A stretch of 64,000 nucleotides of DNA, taken from contig OZ219799.1 of assembly GCA_964291275.2 (NCBI GenBank), positions 310,001 to 374,000 of the forward strand. The letters are read 5' to 3'. The first letter of the stretch is position 1. Every line of letters starts with the position of its first letter. The position numbers were made by a program, and so were the translations under genes. The notes beneath the pieces are model-generated. The model ran no database searches. It was given only the letters and a program-made list of their open reading frames with translations, and was not told the origin of the DNA. Below are positions 1 through 7,895 of this stretch, in pieces. The stretch is from Bin80 sp964291275. Lineage in GTDB: Bacteria; Bacteroidota; Rhodothermia; Rhodothermales; Bin80.

Positions 1-401
1 AAAAGGAGCAAGCCATTCCGAAAGGGAAGCATGCTCACTGAAATATGTTTCCGTGTACTCCAATGGATCACCCTCATAATCTAGCTCTATTTTCCCAGAT
101 ACTATCTGATAGTATGCTCTGGTTACATAAACCCAGGTGCGCGATTGAACTGGCAAATTGGATTCTATCGAAAGCAGTAATGAGTCTCCGTCTAAACCTA
201 AGTCAAAATCAAGCGGTGAAGTTTGGGGACTTTCTGTAGCCGGACTTGCGCGAATTGAATCGGCTCTCTCGGCGATTGCCTCCTGTACTTCTTGGACTGC
301 CCCTCCTGTATCTCTTCATCATCCCCCACCAATACTCCTATCACCCAGAGAAACGCGAGAAGGACAAGTATCCATAGCAGTACTTTACGGGGTTTTGTCA
401 T
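1..401 (-). pseudogene. Membrane-anchored protein, frameshifted, runs off window edge
   Basis: The reverse strand starts at ATG 401 (an alternative in-frame ATG lies at 416). It encodes a short basic N-terminus followed by one hydrophobic helix (about residues 7-27) and an acidic stretch. That frame stops at 198. The next frame is open from about position 310 to the window edge and reads as ordinary protein (AIAERADSIRA, then SRTWVYVTRAYY, then SEWLAP). One extra base in the C4 run at 300-303 would join the two frames. I do not recognise the family. It is probably a single-pass membrane or periplasmic protein of unknown role, and the break is either a mutation or a sequencing error. Confidence 0.5.
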
Positions 402-416
402 AATTCTTGATATCAT

Positions 417-888
417 GTTTGGCGAGAGGGCCTAGTAGAGTCAAGGGGCCGTATCCACTCAACGCCAAAGTTAAAACATTGAATGCCAATAAAGCAAGGG
501 CCTTTCCTTTTCATGGACGATATATGCATGGGTTACATTTTCTGAGTGTATTTCTTGGTTCTACCAAGATTTGTATGGATTAGTTATTGGCCCTTCACCG
601 ATCCGCACATGCGTCAATCGCCTGCAGTCTCCCACAATTTCACATGCTCAAACCGAATTCCTCTCGCAGCTTTTGCAACCGGGCGATCAGCATAGCGGGG
701 CAAGAGGGTTTTTCGCAAACATCTCCGCGTCCCAAACCAGTCCGGAAATACAGCAAGTTCAGTTGGAGGAATGGACACCTATTGACAATCTGTAATTTGT
801 TGAAGTAAGCAGCGAAAATTTCCGAAAGCTTGCTCATGTTTCACAGGCGTACCAGACAATGACGTTTCGTTCTATGACTCCACAAAAA
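417..888. other. Intergenic stretch without a recognised gene
   Basis: This stretch follows the stop of the BtuC-like gene. A 65-codon reverse ORF (640-837) exists but resembles nothing I know and has no convincing ribosome-binding site. The expected ABC ATPase partner (BtuD) is not here. Confidence 0.4.
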
Positions 889-1905
889 TCAGCCAAAGCC
901 ATAGCTACTGCGTCGCAGCAGGAGCAGGAAGAACGGTACCCCACAGAGGGCAGTTACAATGCCGACCGGCAGCTGTGCTCCTGGCAGGAGGGCTCTCGCT
1001 ACAAGATCCGCCCATAAAAGGAATACCGCGCCAGCGATAAAGCTTGCTGGCAGCACGCGTCGATGAGTTACGCCGACTACGGAGCGTACGGCGTGGGGAA
1101 CGATCAGACCAACGAATCCAATCGCTCCGCTTGCAGCAACGATAGATCCGGTAACCAGCGAAGCCAGGACAATCAGGATTCGCTTTATAGACTCAACCGG
1201 GACTCCCAGTGAGTGAGCAGATTCATCACCGGTTAGCATCCCATCCAAAGGGCGTGCCAAGACAATTAACGAGACAAAACCTATCAACACGGCTATTGAA
1301 GGCCAGATCAGTGCACTCCAGGTTGCCAGATGAAGTGATCCCAATAGCCAAAAAAGCACCGACCTTAGTTTATCGGGCTCCGGCGACGATAGGGTAATAA
1401 AGGAGGAGAGGGCACCCATGAGTGATGCAACAGCGACCCCGGCCAGGAGCAGGCGTGTAACGGATAAATGCCCCCGACCTCCTGCAACACTGTACACTAT
1501 GAGGATTGCACACAAGCCTCCTGCAAACGCTGCCACCGGCATGGAAACCGCCTTAGAGATCAAGGGGGGTAGAAAACCCAGGTAAAACAGTGATGCGCCT
1601 GCTGTCGCCCCACTGGAAATCCCCAGGATATACGGTTCTGCCAAAGGATTACGTACTAGAGTTTGCATCGCTGTACCGATAATCCCTAACCCTCCCCCGA
1701 CAATAAGGGCAAGCAAGGCACGAGGGAGGCGCAGCTGCCAGACGATGCGATCTGCAATGGGATCTGGAGCGATGCCGTATCCGAACGTAATATGATGCCA
1801 CAGCACGGACAGTGCTTCGGAAAATGATACCTCATCTCCCGCGCTTACGGAGATGATTACGCTAATAAATGCCAATACCAGTAATCCAATTATCCAGCGA
1901 TTCAT
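889..1905 (-). CDS. btuC: FecCD/BtuC-family ABC transporter permease
   Basis: This inner-membrane permease of 338 residues belongs to the family that imports vitamin B12 or ferric siderophores. It has the expected length and about ten hydrophobic helices. The family signature is clear near residues 58-100 (RLPRALLALIVGGGLG, then GTAMQTLVRNPLAEPYILG), as is the C-terminal GFVGLIVPHAVR segment that contacts the ATPase. Its start overlaps the end of the upstream solute-binding protein gene by four bases, so the two are co-transcribed and translationally coupled. The binding-protein partner resembles BtuF, so cobalamin or a cobinamide is the likely substrate; an iron chelate cannot be excluded. 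No ATPase gene follows, so a shared or distant BtuD must serve. Confidence 0.85.
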   Translation of the reverse strand: MNRWIIGLLVLAFISVIISVSAGDEVSFSEALSVLWHHITFGYGIAPDPIADRIVWQLRLPRALLALIVGGGLGIIGTAMQTLVRNPLAEPYILGISSGATAGASLFYLGFLPPLISKAVSMPVAAFAGGLCAILIVYSVAGGRGHLSVTRLLLAGVAVASLMGALSSFITLSSPEPDKLRSVLFWLLGSLHLATWSALIWPSIAVLIGFVSLIVLARPLDGMLTGDESAHSLGVPVESIKRILIVLASLVTGSIVAASGAIGFVGLIVPHAVRSVVGVTHRRVLPASFIAGAVFLLWADLVARALLPGAQLPVGIVTALCGVPFFLLLLRRSSYGFG

Positions 1906-2786
1906 GGATTAATCACCGCGTCAGGTTGCAAAACTCGTGCAAGAGTCCAGGCCCCGGACACAAGACGCGGTCCAGGCCGTAAATAGAGATCGGGGTGCAG
2001 TCCATAGATTCGGCCGGATACTACCGCGGGTACAATATCCCAGGTTGAGTGATGAGAAATAAGTTTCATGACATCGTACTGTGGACCGAATGAGCCCACA
2101 ATTACGTCAGGTCCTGAGCTTAACACGAATTCGTCAGTGAGTACAGGGGCACGTGTTGTCAATGTTTGTGTGATGCTGTAACCACCGGCTAAATCAATCA
2201 TATCGTGAATGTAACTTCCTTGCCCAAAAGCATAGAGTGTTACGTCATCGATCAGGAACAGTGTACGCGGTCGCTCAGATAAGTCGGCCGTGAGCACCGC
2301 CAGTTGCGCGAGCGAGTCTTCGAGTTCAATTGCCCGCCGCATCGCTGGCTCTGAGGTGCCGAGTAGGTCCCCCAGGGTTCGAATCGCCCGGGGTACATCC
2401 GGGAGCGTATTCACCGCAACGAAATACACCGGAATGCCTATCGATGAGAAGATGTCAGCCTCCTTCGGGCTGTTCACCTGCTCGCTTGCAAGTATTAGTT
2501 CTGGGTCAAGAGCGACAATAGCTTCAAAATCTGTTGGAATCATGCCATATTTTGGCAATGAGTCAACGGCTGGGGGATAGTCGTCGAATATTGTTACCCC
2601 CACTATTTTTGATCCAGCCCCTGCAGCAAATGCAAGCTCCGTAACACTTGGGGCAAGCGTTGTGATCCTCTCTATTGTAAGAGGCAATACCACAGTACGC
2701 CCCAAATCATCCTCGACAGTCCGTCCCTCAGGAAAATTGGACGAACAACCGATGAAGAGGAGGCAAAGCAGGTAGACTTGGCGCAT
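1902..2786 (-). CDS. btuF: BtuF-like periplasmic binding lipoprotein
   Basis: This is the substrate-binding component of a B12/iron-type ABC importer, about 294 residues. I place the start at ATG 2786 rather than the longer ORF start at 2825, because 2786 gives a compact lipoprotein signal ending in LFIGC, with the lipid-modified cysteine at residue 14. The mature protein shows class III binding-protein features: VTELAFAAGAGSKIVGVT, then a YPP motif, then DPELILAS, as in BtuF and related proteins. It is coupled to the permease gene downstream by a four-base overlap. It is divergent from deoC, with about 116 bases between the starts, which is too short for a full cobalamin riboswitch. Substrate identity is inferred. 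Confidence 0.8.
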   Translation of the reverse strand: MRQVYLLCLLFIGCSSNFPEGRTVEDDLGRTVVLPLTIERITTLAPSVTELAFAAGAGSKIVGVTIFDDYPPAVDSLPKYGMIPTDFEAIVALDPELILASEQVNSPKEADIFSSIGIPVYFVAVNTLPDVPRAIRTLGDLLGTSEPAMRRAIELEDSLAQLAVLTADLSERPRTLFLIDDVTLYAFGQGSYIHDMIDLAGGYSITQTLTTRAPVLTDEFVLSSGPDVIVGSFGPQYDVMKLISHHSTWDIVPAVVSGRIYGLHPDLYLRPGPRLVSGAWTLARVLQPDAVINP

Positions 2787-2902
2787 GGATTGGGATGGAG
2801 GGTGTGGCACTGGTGAATGGGTCACAAGTTACACTAAGTTCTCTTATTGCTCTATCAAGTGAATCGCGCAGATGTCAAAAACGTTGCCTCAGAGAGCTTG
2901 AA

Positions 2903-3562
2903 ATGGACCCAAGCCAGTTGGCTCAAATGATTGACCATACCAGGCTTGCTCCTGATACTACGGTGCAGGACGTGCACGTTCTATGTGAAGAGGCTGTCCA
3001 ACACGGCTTTGCAAGCGTGTGTATTCCTCCATGTTATGTGGAGGAAGCAGCCCGAATGCTCGCGGAAGAATTACCTTTGGTATGCACCGTAGTAGATTTC
3101 CCGCTCGGGGGGAGCCGAAGTAGCGTTAAGGCTATGGAGGCGACGATGGCAGTTGAAGACGGCGCAACGGAAATTGACATGGTCATGGCTATCGGATTAT
3201 TCAAGAGTGGGGCATACAAGTCGGTAACAAAAGATATTCAGACAGTAGTCCAAGCTTGCGAGAACGGGGCTCTGGTAAAAGTGATCCTTGAGTGCGTGCT
3301 GCTCACAGAACAGGAGAAACGCATAGCGTGCCTGCTGGCGCGTGATGCAGGAGCCGCCTACGTAAAGACCTCCACGGGATTCGCAAGTGGGGGAGCCACG
3401 GAAGCGGATGTGTCCCTCATGCGTAACACTGTTGGACGCGATCTTGGCATCAAGGCAGCGGGCGGGATACGCACCGGGACTTCTGCACTCGCAATGGTGC
3501 GTGCGGGTGCTGACAGGATTGGGGCCAGCGCTTCGCTGGCAATTATTCAAGAAATGGATTGA
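2903..3562 (+). CDS. deoC: Deoxyribose-phosphate aldolase
   Basis: DeoC cleaves 2-deoxyribose-5-phosphate to glyceraldehyde-3-phosphate and acetaldehyde in deoxynucleoside breakdown. The start at ATG 2903 gives 219 residues, the usual bacterial length; the open frame extends further upstream, but that segment has no family similarity. The Schiff-base lysine is residue 155 in the hallmark KTSTGF motif. The EIDMVMAIG segment (with the active-site aspartate) and the C-terminal KAAGGIRT and GADRIG phosphate-binding motifs are present. The next gene (SPOR lipoprotein) begins immediately after the stop codon, so the pair is probably one transcript, although their functions seem unrelated. Confidence 0.93.
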   Translation: MDPSQLAQMIDHTRLAPDTTVQDVHVLCEEAVQHGFASVCIPPCYVEEAARMLAEELPLVCTVVDFPLGGSRSSVKAMEATMAVEDGATEIDMVMAIGLFKSGAYKSVTKDIQTVVQACENGALVKVILECVLLTEQEKRIACLLARDAGAAYVKTSTGFASGGATEADVSLMRNTVGRDLGIKAAGGIRTGTSALAMVRAGADRIGASASLAIIQEMD

Positions 3563-4108
3563 ATGGTCAGGACGGCTAATACTTTAACCTTTATTTTTCT
3601 ATTGTTTTTTGCAGTTGCTTGTTCGGGCCCGGCAACAAGGCCGCTTACGAACACTTCATCTGTAGAGGAAAATGTCTCAATTGATTGGTCTGAGCATGAG
3701 GATTTCGATCTGGAAGCTTATCGGGAGCCCCCCGTTGCCTCTTCGGTAGCGGTGGTGCACGATGTGCCCGAACTGCTGCTTTCCAGCAACAATTTACTGC
3801 GCTATTCCCGTGAAGAACAAGCGGGTTTTCGAATTCAGATTGTATCTACGCTCAGTAAACAGGAAGCAGATCAGGCGGTCGAGGATGCTCTTGCATGGTG
3901 GAGAGATTTTGAACAGGATGATTCACTCCGTGACCTATACCCACGATCCGAGCCTGAACCACCAGTATATCAGGACTTTCGTGCACCCTACTATCGCGTT
4001 CGGATAGGTAATTTTATTCGTCGTGCCGACGCTGAAATCCTTCTTGAAGTAGTCGAGAGAAGCTATGCCAGTTCATTCATAGCGCCCGACCAGGTGATTG
4101 TCGAATAG
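3563..4108 (+). CDS. SPOR-domain lipoprotein
   Basis: A 181-residue predicted outer-membrane or periplasmic lipoprotein. The signal segment ends with a lipobox-like AVAC (lipid-modified cysteine about residue 20). An acidic linker follows, and the C-terminal half (about residues 85-180) looks like a SPOR peptidoglycan-binding domain, with FRIQIVSTLSKQEAD as its first strand-helix and YYRVRIGNFIRRADAE as the repeated half. SPOR domains bind denuded septal glycan strands, so a role in cell-envelope organisation or division is likely. It starts directly at the deoC stop and ends four bases before the convergent dapD gene. Confidence 0.75.
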   Translation: MVRTANTLTFIFLLFFAVACSGPATRPLTNTSSVEENVSIDWSEHEDFDLEAYREPPVASSVAVVHDVPELLLSSNNLLRYSREEQAGFRIQIVSTLSKQEADQAVEDALAWWRDFEQDDSLRDLYPRSEPEPPVYQDFRAPYYRVRIGNFIRRADAEILLEVVERSYASSFIAPDQVIVE

Positions 4109-4112
4109 AGGA

Positions 4113-4922
4113 CTACCGAAGGGCCGACTCGAGCTCTGTTGCCGCGTCAGTCCGCGCGTCCCTATACTTAACGATAACCGGCACATACGTGGCTATCCCG
4201 TGCTCTCGTGCAAAAAACCCGGGCTTATCGCGACTTCCTGGCACAACAACAGCCCCCGGAGGAACCTCTCCAGCTTCGATTACACGTTCGTGAACCAAAT
4301 CGTACAATCGAGTAGCGTTTGTCAAAATTACGCCCGGAGCCAACACTGCACCTTTGCGAATTACGCAGCCTTCGTAGATGCCACAACCTCCGCCGATGAA
4401 GCTGTCATCTTCTACAATGACAGGTAGTGCGCCCGGGGGTTCCAGGACTCCGCCAACCTGTACGGCAGCGGAGAGGTGAACACGTTTTCCGATCTGGGCG
4501 CAACTGCCCACAAGAGCATGCGAATCGACCATGGTTCCTTCATCTACATATGCTCCGGTATTGATGTACATTGGGGGCATGCAAATAACGCCAGGACCGA
4601 CGTATGCTCCGGTCCGAATGGATGACCCACCCGGTACGAGCCGGACTTGATCATTCACCCCAAGGGGTTTCAGAGGAAAGGTATGTTTATCAAAGAAGGA
4701 GGCCGGTGCAACAGTGAGCTCTTCGAGTTTACCTGTACGGAATCCATACAACAGCCCTTTCTTTACCCAGGCATGGGCTTCCCAGTCGCCGTCTGCATTT
4801 TGGGAAGCAGCGCGTATCATTCCCGTGTTCAGGCCTTCTATAAGGTAGTCGAAGCCAAGCGCCTGCAGATCAGGGTCATTAGATGCAAGGTGTTGTCGAA
4901 TACTTGACCGGGAGGGAATCAT
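4113..4922 (-). CDS. dapD: Tetrahydrodipicolinate N-succinyltransferase
   Basis: DapD transfers succinyl from succinyl-CoA to tetrahydrodipicolinate in the succinylase branch of lysine and meso-diaminopimelate synthesis. The 269-residue length is standard. An N-terminal helical domain is followed by a left-handed beta-helix of hexapeptide repeats from about residue 100. It carries the family segments GAYVDEGTMVDSHALVGSCAQIG and GGVLEPPGALPVIVEDDSFIG; the central SHALVGSCAQIGK and PVIVED pieces are diagnostic. It begins immediately after the stop of the ROK kinase gene (TGA then ATG), so the two form a left-pointing operon. The enzyme is cytoplasmic. Confidence 0.95.
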   Translation of the reverse strand: MIPSRSSIRQHLASNDPDLQALGFDYLIEGLNTGMIRAASQNADGDWEAHAWVKKGLLYGFRTGKLEELTVAPASFFDKHTFPLKPLGVNDQVRLVPGGSSIRTGAYVGPGVICMPPMYINTGAYVDEGTMVDSHALVGSCAQIGKRVHLSAAVQVGGVLEPPGALPVIVEDDSFIGGGCGIYEGCVIRKGAVLAPGVILTNATRLYDLVHERVIEAGEVPPGAVVVPGSRDKPGFFAREHGIATYVPVIVKYRDARTDAATELESALR

Positions 4923-5669
4923 TCAAGTATTGCGGCTGTGTGCGGCGCAGGCAGCTCCGATGATACCTGCCTCATTCTGGAAATGTGCTGGGGCAAGGCG
5001 TGCACTTGTTTTGAGTAAATGCAAGTAATTTCTTACACGCTTTGGCCTGCTAACACCTCCTCCAAGAATGATTAGATCAGGGTCAAGCAGGAACTCGACG
5101 TAACTCAGGTACTCCTGCAGGCGTTTAGCCCAGTCCCCCCAAGACAGATTCTCGCGTTTTCGTACACTATTGGCGGCCCAGGCCTCCGCAATCGTGTCGT
5201 GCATACGCAAATGACCAAGCTCGAGATTGGGCACAAGGATGGATCCCACGAAAAGGCTTGAGCCAATACCTGTGCCAAGTGTTAGTACAAGTGTTTTACC
5301 CGGGACACCCTTGCCTGCGCCGTAATGAATCTCGGCATAACCGGCAGCATCGGCATCATTGAGTGTAACAACATCAGAATCAGTGGTGCGTGAAAATAGC
5401 GCCTCTATGTTCGTACCAATCCAGGAGGGATCAATGTTGGCTGCTGTGCGGGCGATACCGTTATGAACGCGCACGGGCATTGCTATTCCGATCCTTCCGC
5501 GCCAAGAAAAATGATGAACAATAGCACGTACAGTTTGCGCAACCTCTTCCGGGCGTGCGCCCTTTGGTGTGGGAAGGCGAAAACGTTCGGAAGTCAGTTG
5601 TCCGGATGCTATGTCGACCGGAGCTCCTTTGATTCCAGTTCCACCTATGTCTATTCCGAGAACTTCCAA
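4923..5669 (-). CDS. ppgK: ROK-family kinase, polyphosphate glucokinase-like
   Basis: A 248-residue ROK-fold sugar kinase. The phosphate-binding motif GIDIGGTGIKG is at residues 5-15. The segments LNDADAAGYAE and VLTLGTGIGSS and the short overall length match the polyphosphate glucokinase subgroup better than standard ATP glucokinases, which are about 300 residues. The likely reaction is phosphorylation of glucose with polyphosphate or ATP. It abuts dapD, which lies directly downstream on the same strand. Substrate and donor are inferred from family resemblance. Confidence 0.75.
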   Translation of the reverse strand: MEVLGIDIGGTGIKGAPVDIASGQLTSERFRLPTPKGARPEEVAQTVRAIVHHFSWRGRIGIAMPVRVHNGIARTAANIDPSWIGTNIEALFSRTTDSDVVTLNDADAAGYAEIHYGAGKGVPGKTLVLTLGTGIGSSLFVGSILVPNLELGHLRMHDTIAEAWAANSVRKRENLSWGDWAKRLQEYLSYVEFLLDPDLIILGGGVSRPKRVRNYLHLLKTSARLAPAHFQNEAGIIGAACAAHSRNT

Positions 5670-5782
5670 CTCAAATGGGATAAGTGTAGCAGAAACAGAA
5701 AGATAGTACGTAACTTGCCATTATTGGCGTTGTGTACGCCATGTCGGACATTTACAGGAGAAAAATATTGGAAATTATATTG

Positions 5783-5887
5783 ATGACCAGACTCTTACTT
5801 GCCATACTTATTGCAGGTTTTCTTTCCATAGGTGCCTGCCAGTGCTCCGAAAAGCCGGAGCAACCTCCGATTGCAGCTCTGCCGTAA
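5783..5887 (+). CDS. Small lipoprotein, 34 residues, just upstream of dnaG
   Basis: A short open frame starts at ATG 5783 and ends with TAA at 5885-5887. It encodes MTRLLLAILIAGFLSIGAC, then a short Pro/Glu-rich tail. This is a textbook lipoprotein signal with lipobox SIGAC (cysteine at residue 19) and a 15-residue mature peptide. It ends ten bases before the dnaG start, and the dnaG ribosome-binding site overlaps its stop, so dnaG translation could be coupled to it. Such mini-lipoproteins are easily missed because of size. Function is unknown. Confidence 0.55.
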   Translation: MTRLLLAILIAGFLSIGACQCSEKPEQPPIAALP

Positions 5888-5897
5888 AGAGGTGGAT

Positions 5898-7757
5898 ATG
5901 CGGATTCCTGAAAATGTTATAGAGCAGGTGCGTGATGCCTCAGACATTCTGAGCATTGCACAGGATTACGTACGTCTGAAGAAGGCCGGGCGCAATTATT
6001 TAGGGTTATGCCCATTCCACAGCGAGAAAACCGCGTCTTTTAATGTGAATCCAGCGAAAGGATTCTTTAAGTGCTTTGGGTGCAACAAAGGTGGAGACAC
6101 GATCACCTTCGTGATGGAGATCGAACGACTAGAATTCTTAGATGCAATTCGATGGTTGGCAGATCGTGCGGGAATAGAAATTCCAAAGACAGAGGAGGAA
6201 GGAAAAGCCTACGACAAAAGGGAATCTGTGTATGCGGCTCTTCGCTTTGCATCCGAATACTATGTTCGGAAGCTCAAGGAGCCAAATTCCGGCGCGCGAG
6301 CACGCGAATATCTCCATGGACGTGCATTAACCGAGAAAACGGTAACACGGTTCAGTCTGGGCTATGCTCCTGATTCATGGGATAGCTTAATAAAGGCGGC
6401 AGCAGATGCGCACATCAAGCCCGAAACTCTGGAAAAGGCCGGATTGATAGTTAAGCGGGATGATGGTAGTTACTACGATCGATTTCGGGGACGAATTATG
6501 TTTCCTATTCGATCACATGTGGGAAAAATTGTTGGTTTCGGAGGACGGATCCTTGTGGACCACCCAAAAGCACCAAAGTACCTCAACTCATCTGAAACAG
6601 ACGTCTATCATAAAAGCAATATCCTCTACGGTCTGTATCAGTCCAAACGGATGGCGCGCCAGGAGGAGAGTATTCTTCTGGTGGAAGGATACACGGATGT
6701 TCTGGCACTTGATCAGGCAGGTGTTGGATCAGCGGCATGCTGCGGAACTGCACTTACTCTTCAACAGGTTACACTATTGGGACGATATGTGAAGGAGATC
6801 CGATTACTCTACGATGCAGATCGTGCAGGTATGGACGCGACCGAGCGTGCAATTGACGTTGTTCTTGAGGGGGGGGTAGCTGCAAGCGTTGTATCGCTGC
6901 CGGAGGGAGAGGACCCGGACTCATTTGTGCGTGAAAAAGGTGCTGATGCATTCAAACTGCACCTTAAAACGGCTACCAAAGATTGGGTTGATGCTTTTAT
7001 TGCTGCGTCTCTTTCAGGCGACGGATTTGGAACGCTCCACAAGAAGCGGCAAGCGATCTCCGGGGTAGCCAAACGCATTGCTTATATGAAGGATGATCTT
7101 CTTCGGAAGATGTACGCACAAAAGGCTAGTCAGCTGTTCGCAATCCCTGAGCGCGACATGGCGCATGAAATCACACGATACGCTAAAAGCAATCAACCAC
7201 AACAACCCACCCAGACTCCACCGGAAAGAAGTACCAGCACCGAGCCCGTTAATTTTGATGCAATTTCCGAACCAGAAAAAGTGCTATTACAGTTGATGCT
7301 GGAAGAAGGTGGGCCAATGATAGAGTATATCCTCGGAAACATGGGGTATGACGAGTTTCAGGAAGGGCCATCCCGCAAGCTTGTAGACGCATTAATTAAG
7401 GGCTACGAGGCACATGGAGACGGTATACTGTCTGCGATTCAATCGAAGGGAATTAATGCTGATGAGATCACCCAGCAACTGGTTGCGCATGTTCTGGTGC
7501 CGCGGCACCAAATTTCCGAAGGATGGGGGGGCAAGAAAATTAATGTCCCTCGACTGAACGAAAACTCGAAACGCATTGCTCAGGATTGTATGATGCGCGT
7601 TAAGGGGAAGGTTGTCGAAAGGGATCTGCAACGCGTAAAACATGAGATGATGAATGCCCCTGGGGGTAGCGAAGAGCAGAGTAGACTGCAGAAGGAGTAT
7701 CTAGGCCAGAAACAATACCTGCTCAAAATTTATAACAGGAAGCTCTTCGACGACTGA
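5898..7757 (+). CDS. dnaG: DNA primase
   Basis: DnaG synthesises RNA primers for chromosomal replication. The start at ATG 5898 is chosen because a strong ribosome-binding site (AAGAGGTGG) ends four bases upstream and the protein then begins RIPENVIEQVRDASDI as in other primases; the open frame extends further upstream but without similarity. The N-terminal CHC2-type zinc ribbon has Cys38, His41, Cys59 and Cys62. The TOPRIM domain carries LLVEGYTDVLALDQAG near residue 260 and LLYDADRAG near residue 303, supplying the metal-binding acidic residues. A C-terminal helical region after a Gln/Pro linker (about residue 430) would bind DnaB. The length of 619 residues is normal. Confidence 0.96.
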   Translation: MRIPENVIEQVRDASDILSIAQDYVRLKKAGRNYLGLCPFHSEKTASFNVNPAKGFFKCFGCNKGGDTITFVMEIERLEFLDAIRWLADRAGIEIPKTEEEGKAYDKRESVYAALRFASEYYVRKLKEPNSGARAREYLHGRALTEKTVTRFSLGYAPDSWDSLIKAAADAHIKPETLEKAGLIVKRDDGSYYDRFRGRIMFPIRSHVGKIVGFGGRILVDHPKAPKYLNSSETDVYHKSNILYGLYQSKRMARQEESILLVEGYTDVLALDQAGVGSAACCGTALTLQQVTLLGRYVKEIRLLYDADRAGMDATERAIDVVLEGGVAASVVSLPEGEDPDSFVREKGADAFKLHLKTATKDWVDAFIAASLSGDGFGTLHKKRQAISGVAKRIAYMKDDLLRKMYAQKASQLFAIPERDMAHEITRYAKSNQPQQPTQTPPERSTSTEPVNFDAISEPEKVLLQLMLEEGGPMIEYILGNMGYDEFQEGPSRKLVDALIKGYEAHGDGILSAIQSKGINADEITQQLVAHVLVPRHQISEGWGGKKINVPRLNENSKRIAQDCMMRVKGKVVERDLQRVKHEMMNAPGGSEEQSRLQKEYLGQKQYLLKIYNRKLFDD

Positions 7758-7895
7758 GTTTATGTAAGTTGTTGTTTTGGTGAGGGGTAGTCGCTAAAAT
7801 AAACTCTATACGAATCGTGGTAGAGCCTACATCGGCGGTTACATGCACCTTCAAACCTCAGCATTAGCGTAGATACAAACTTCGTTTAGCAGTAG

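Noticed and set aside
2787..2902. Cobalamin riboswitch upstream of btuF
   Set aside because: Only about 116 bases separate btuF and deoC, and no conserved B12-box core was recognised.
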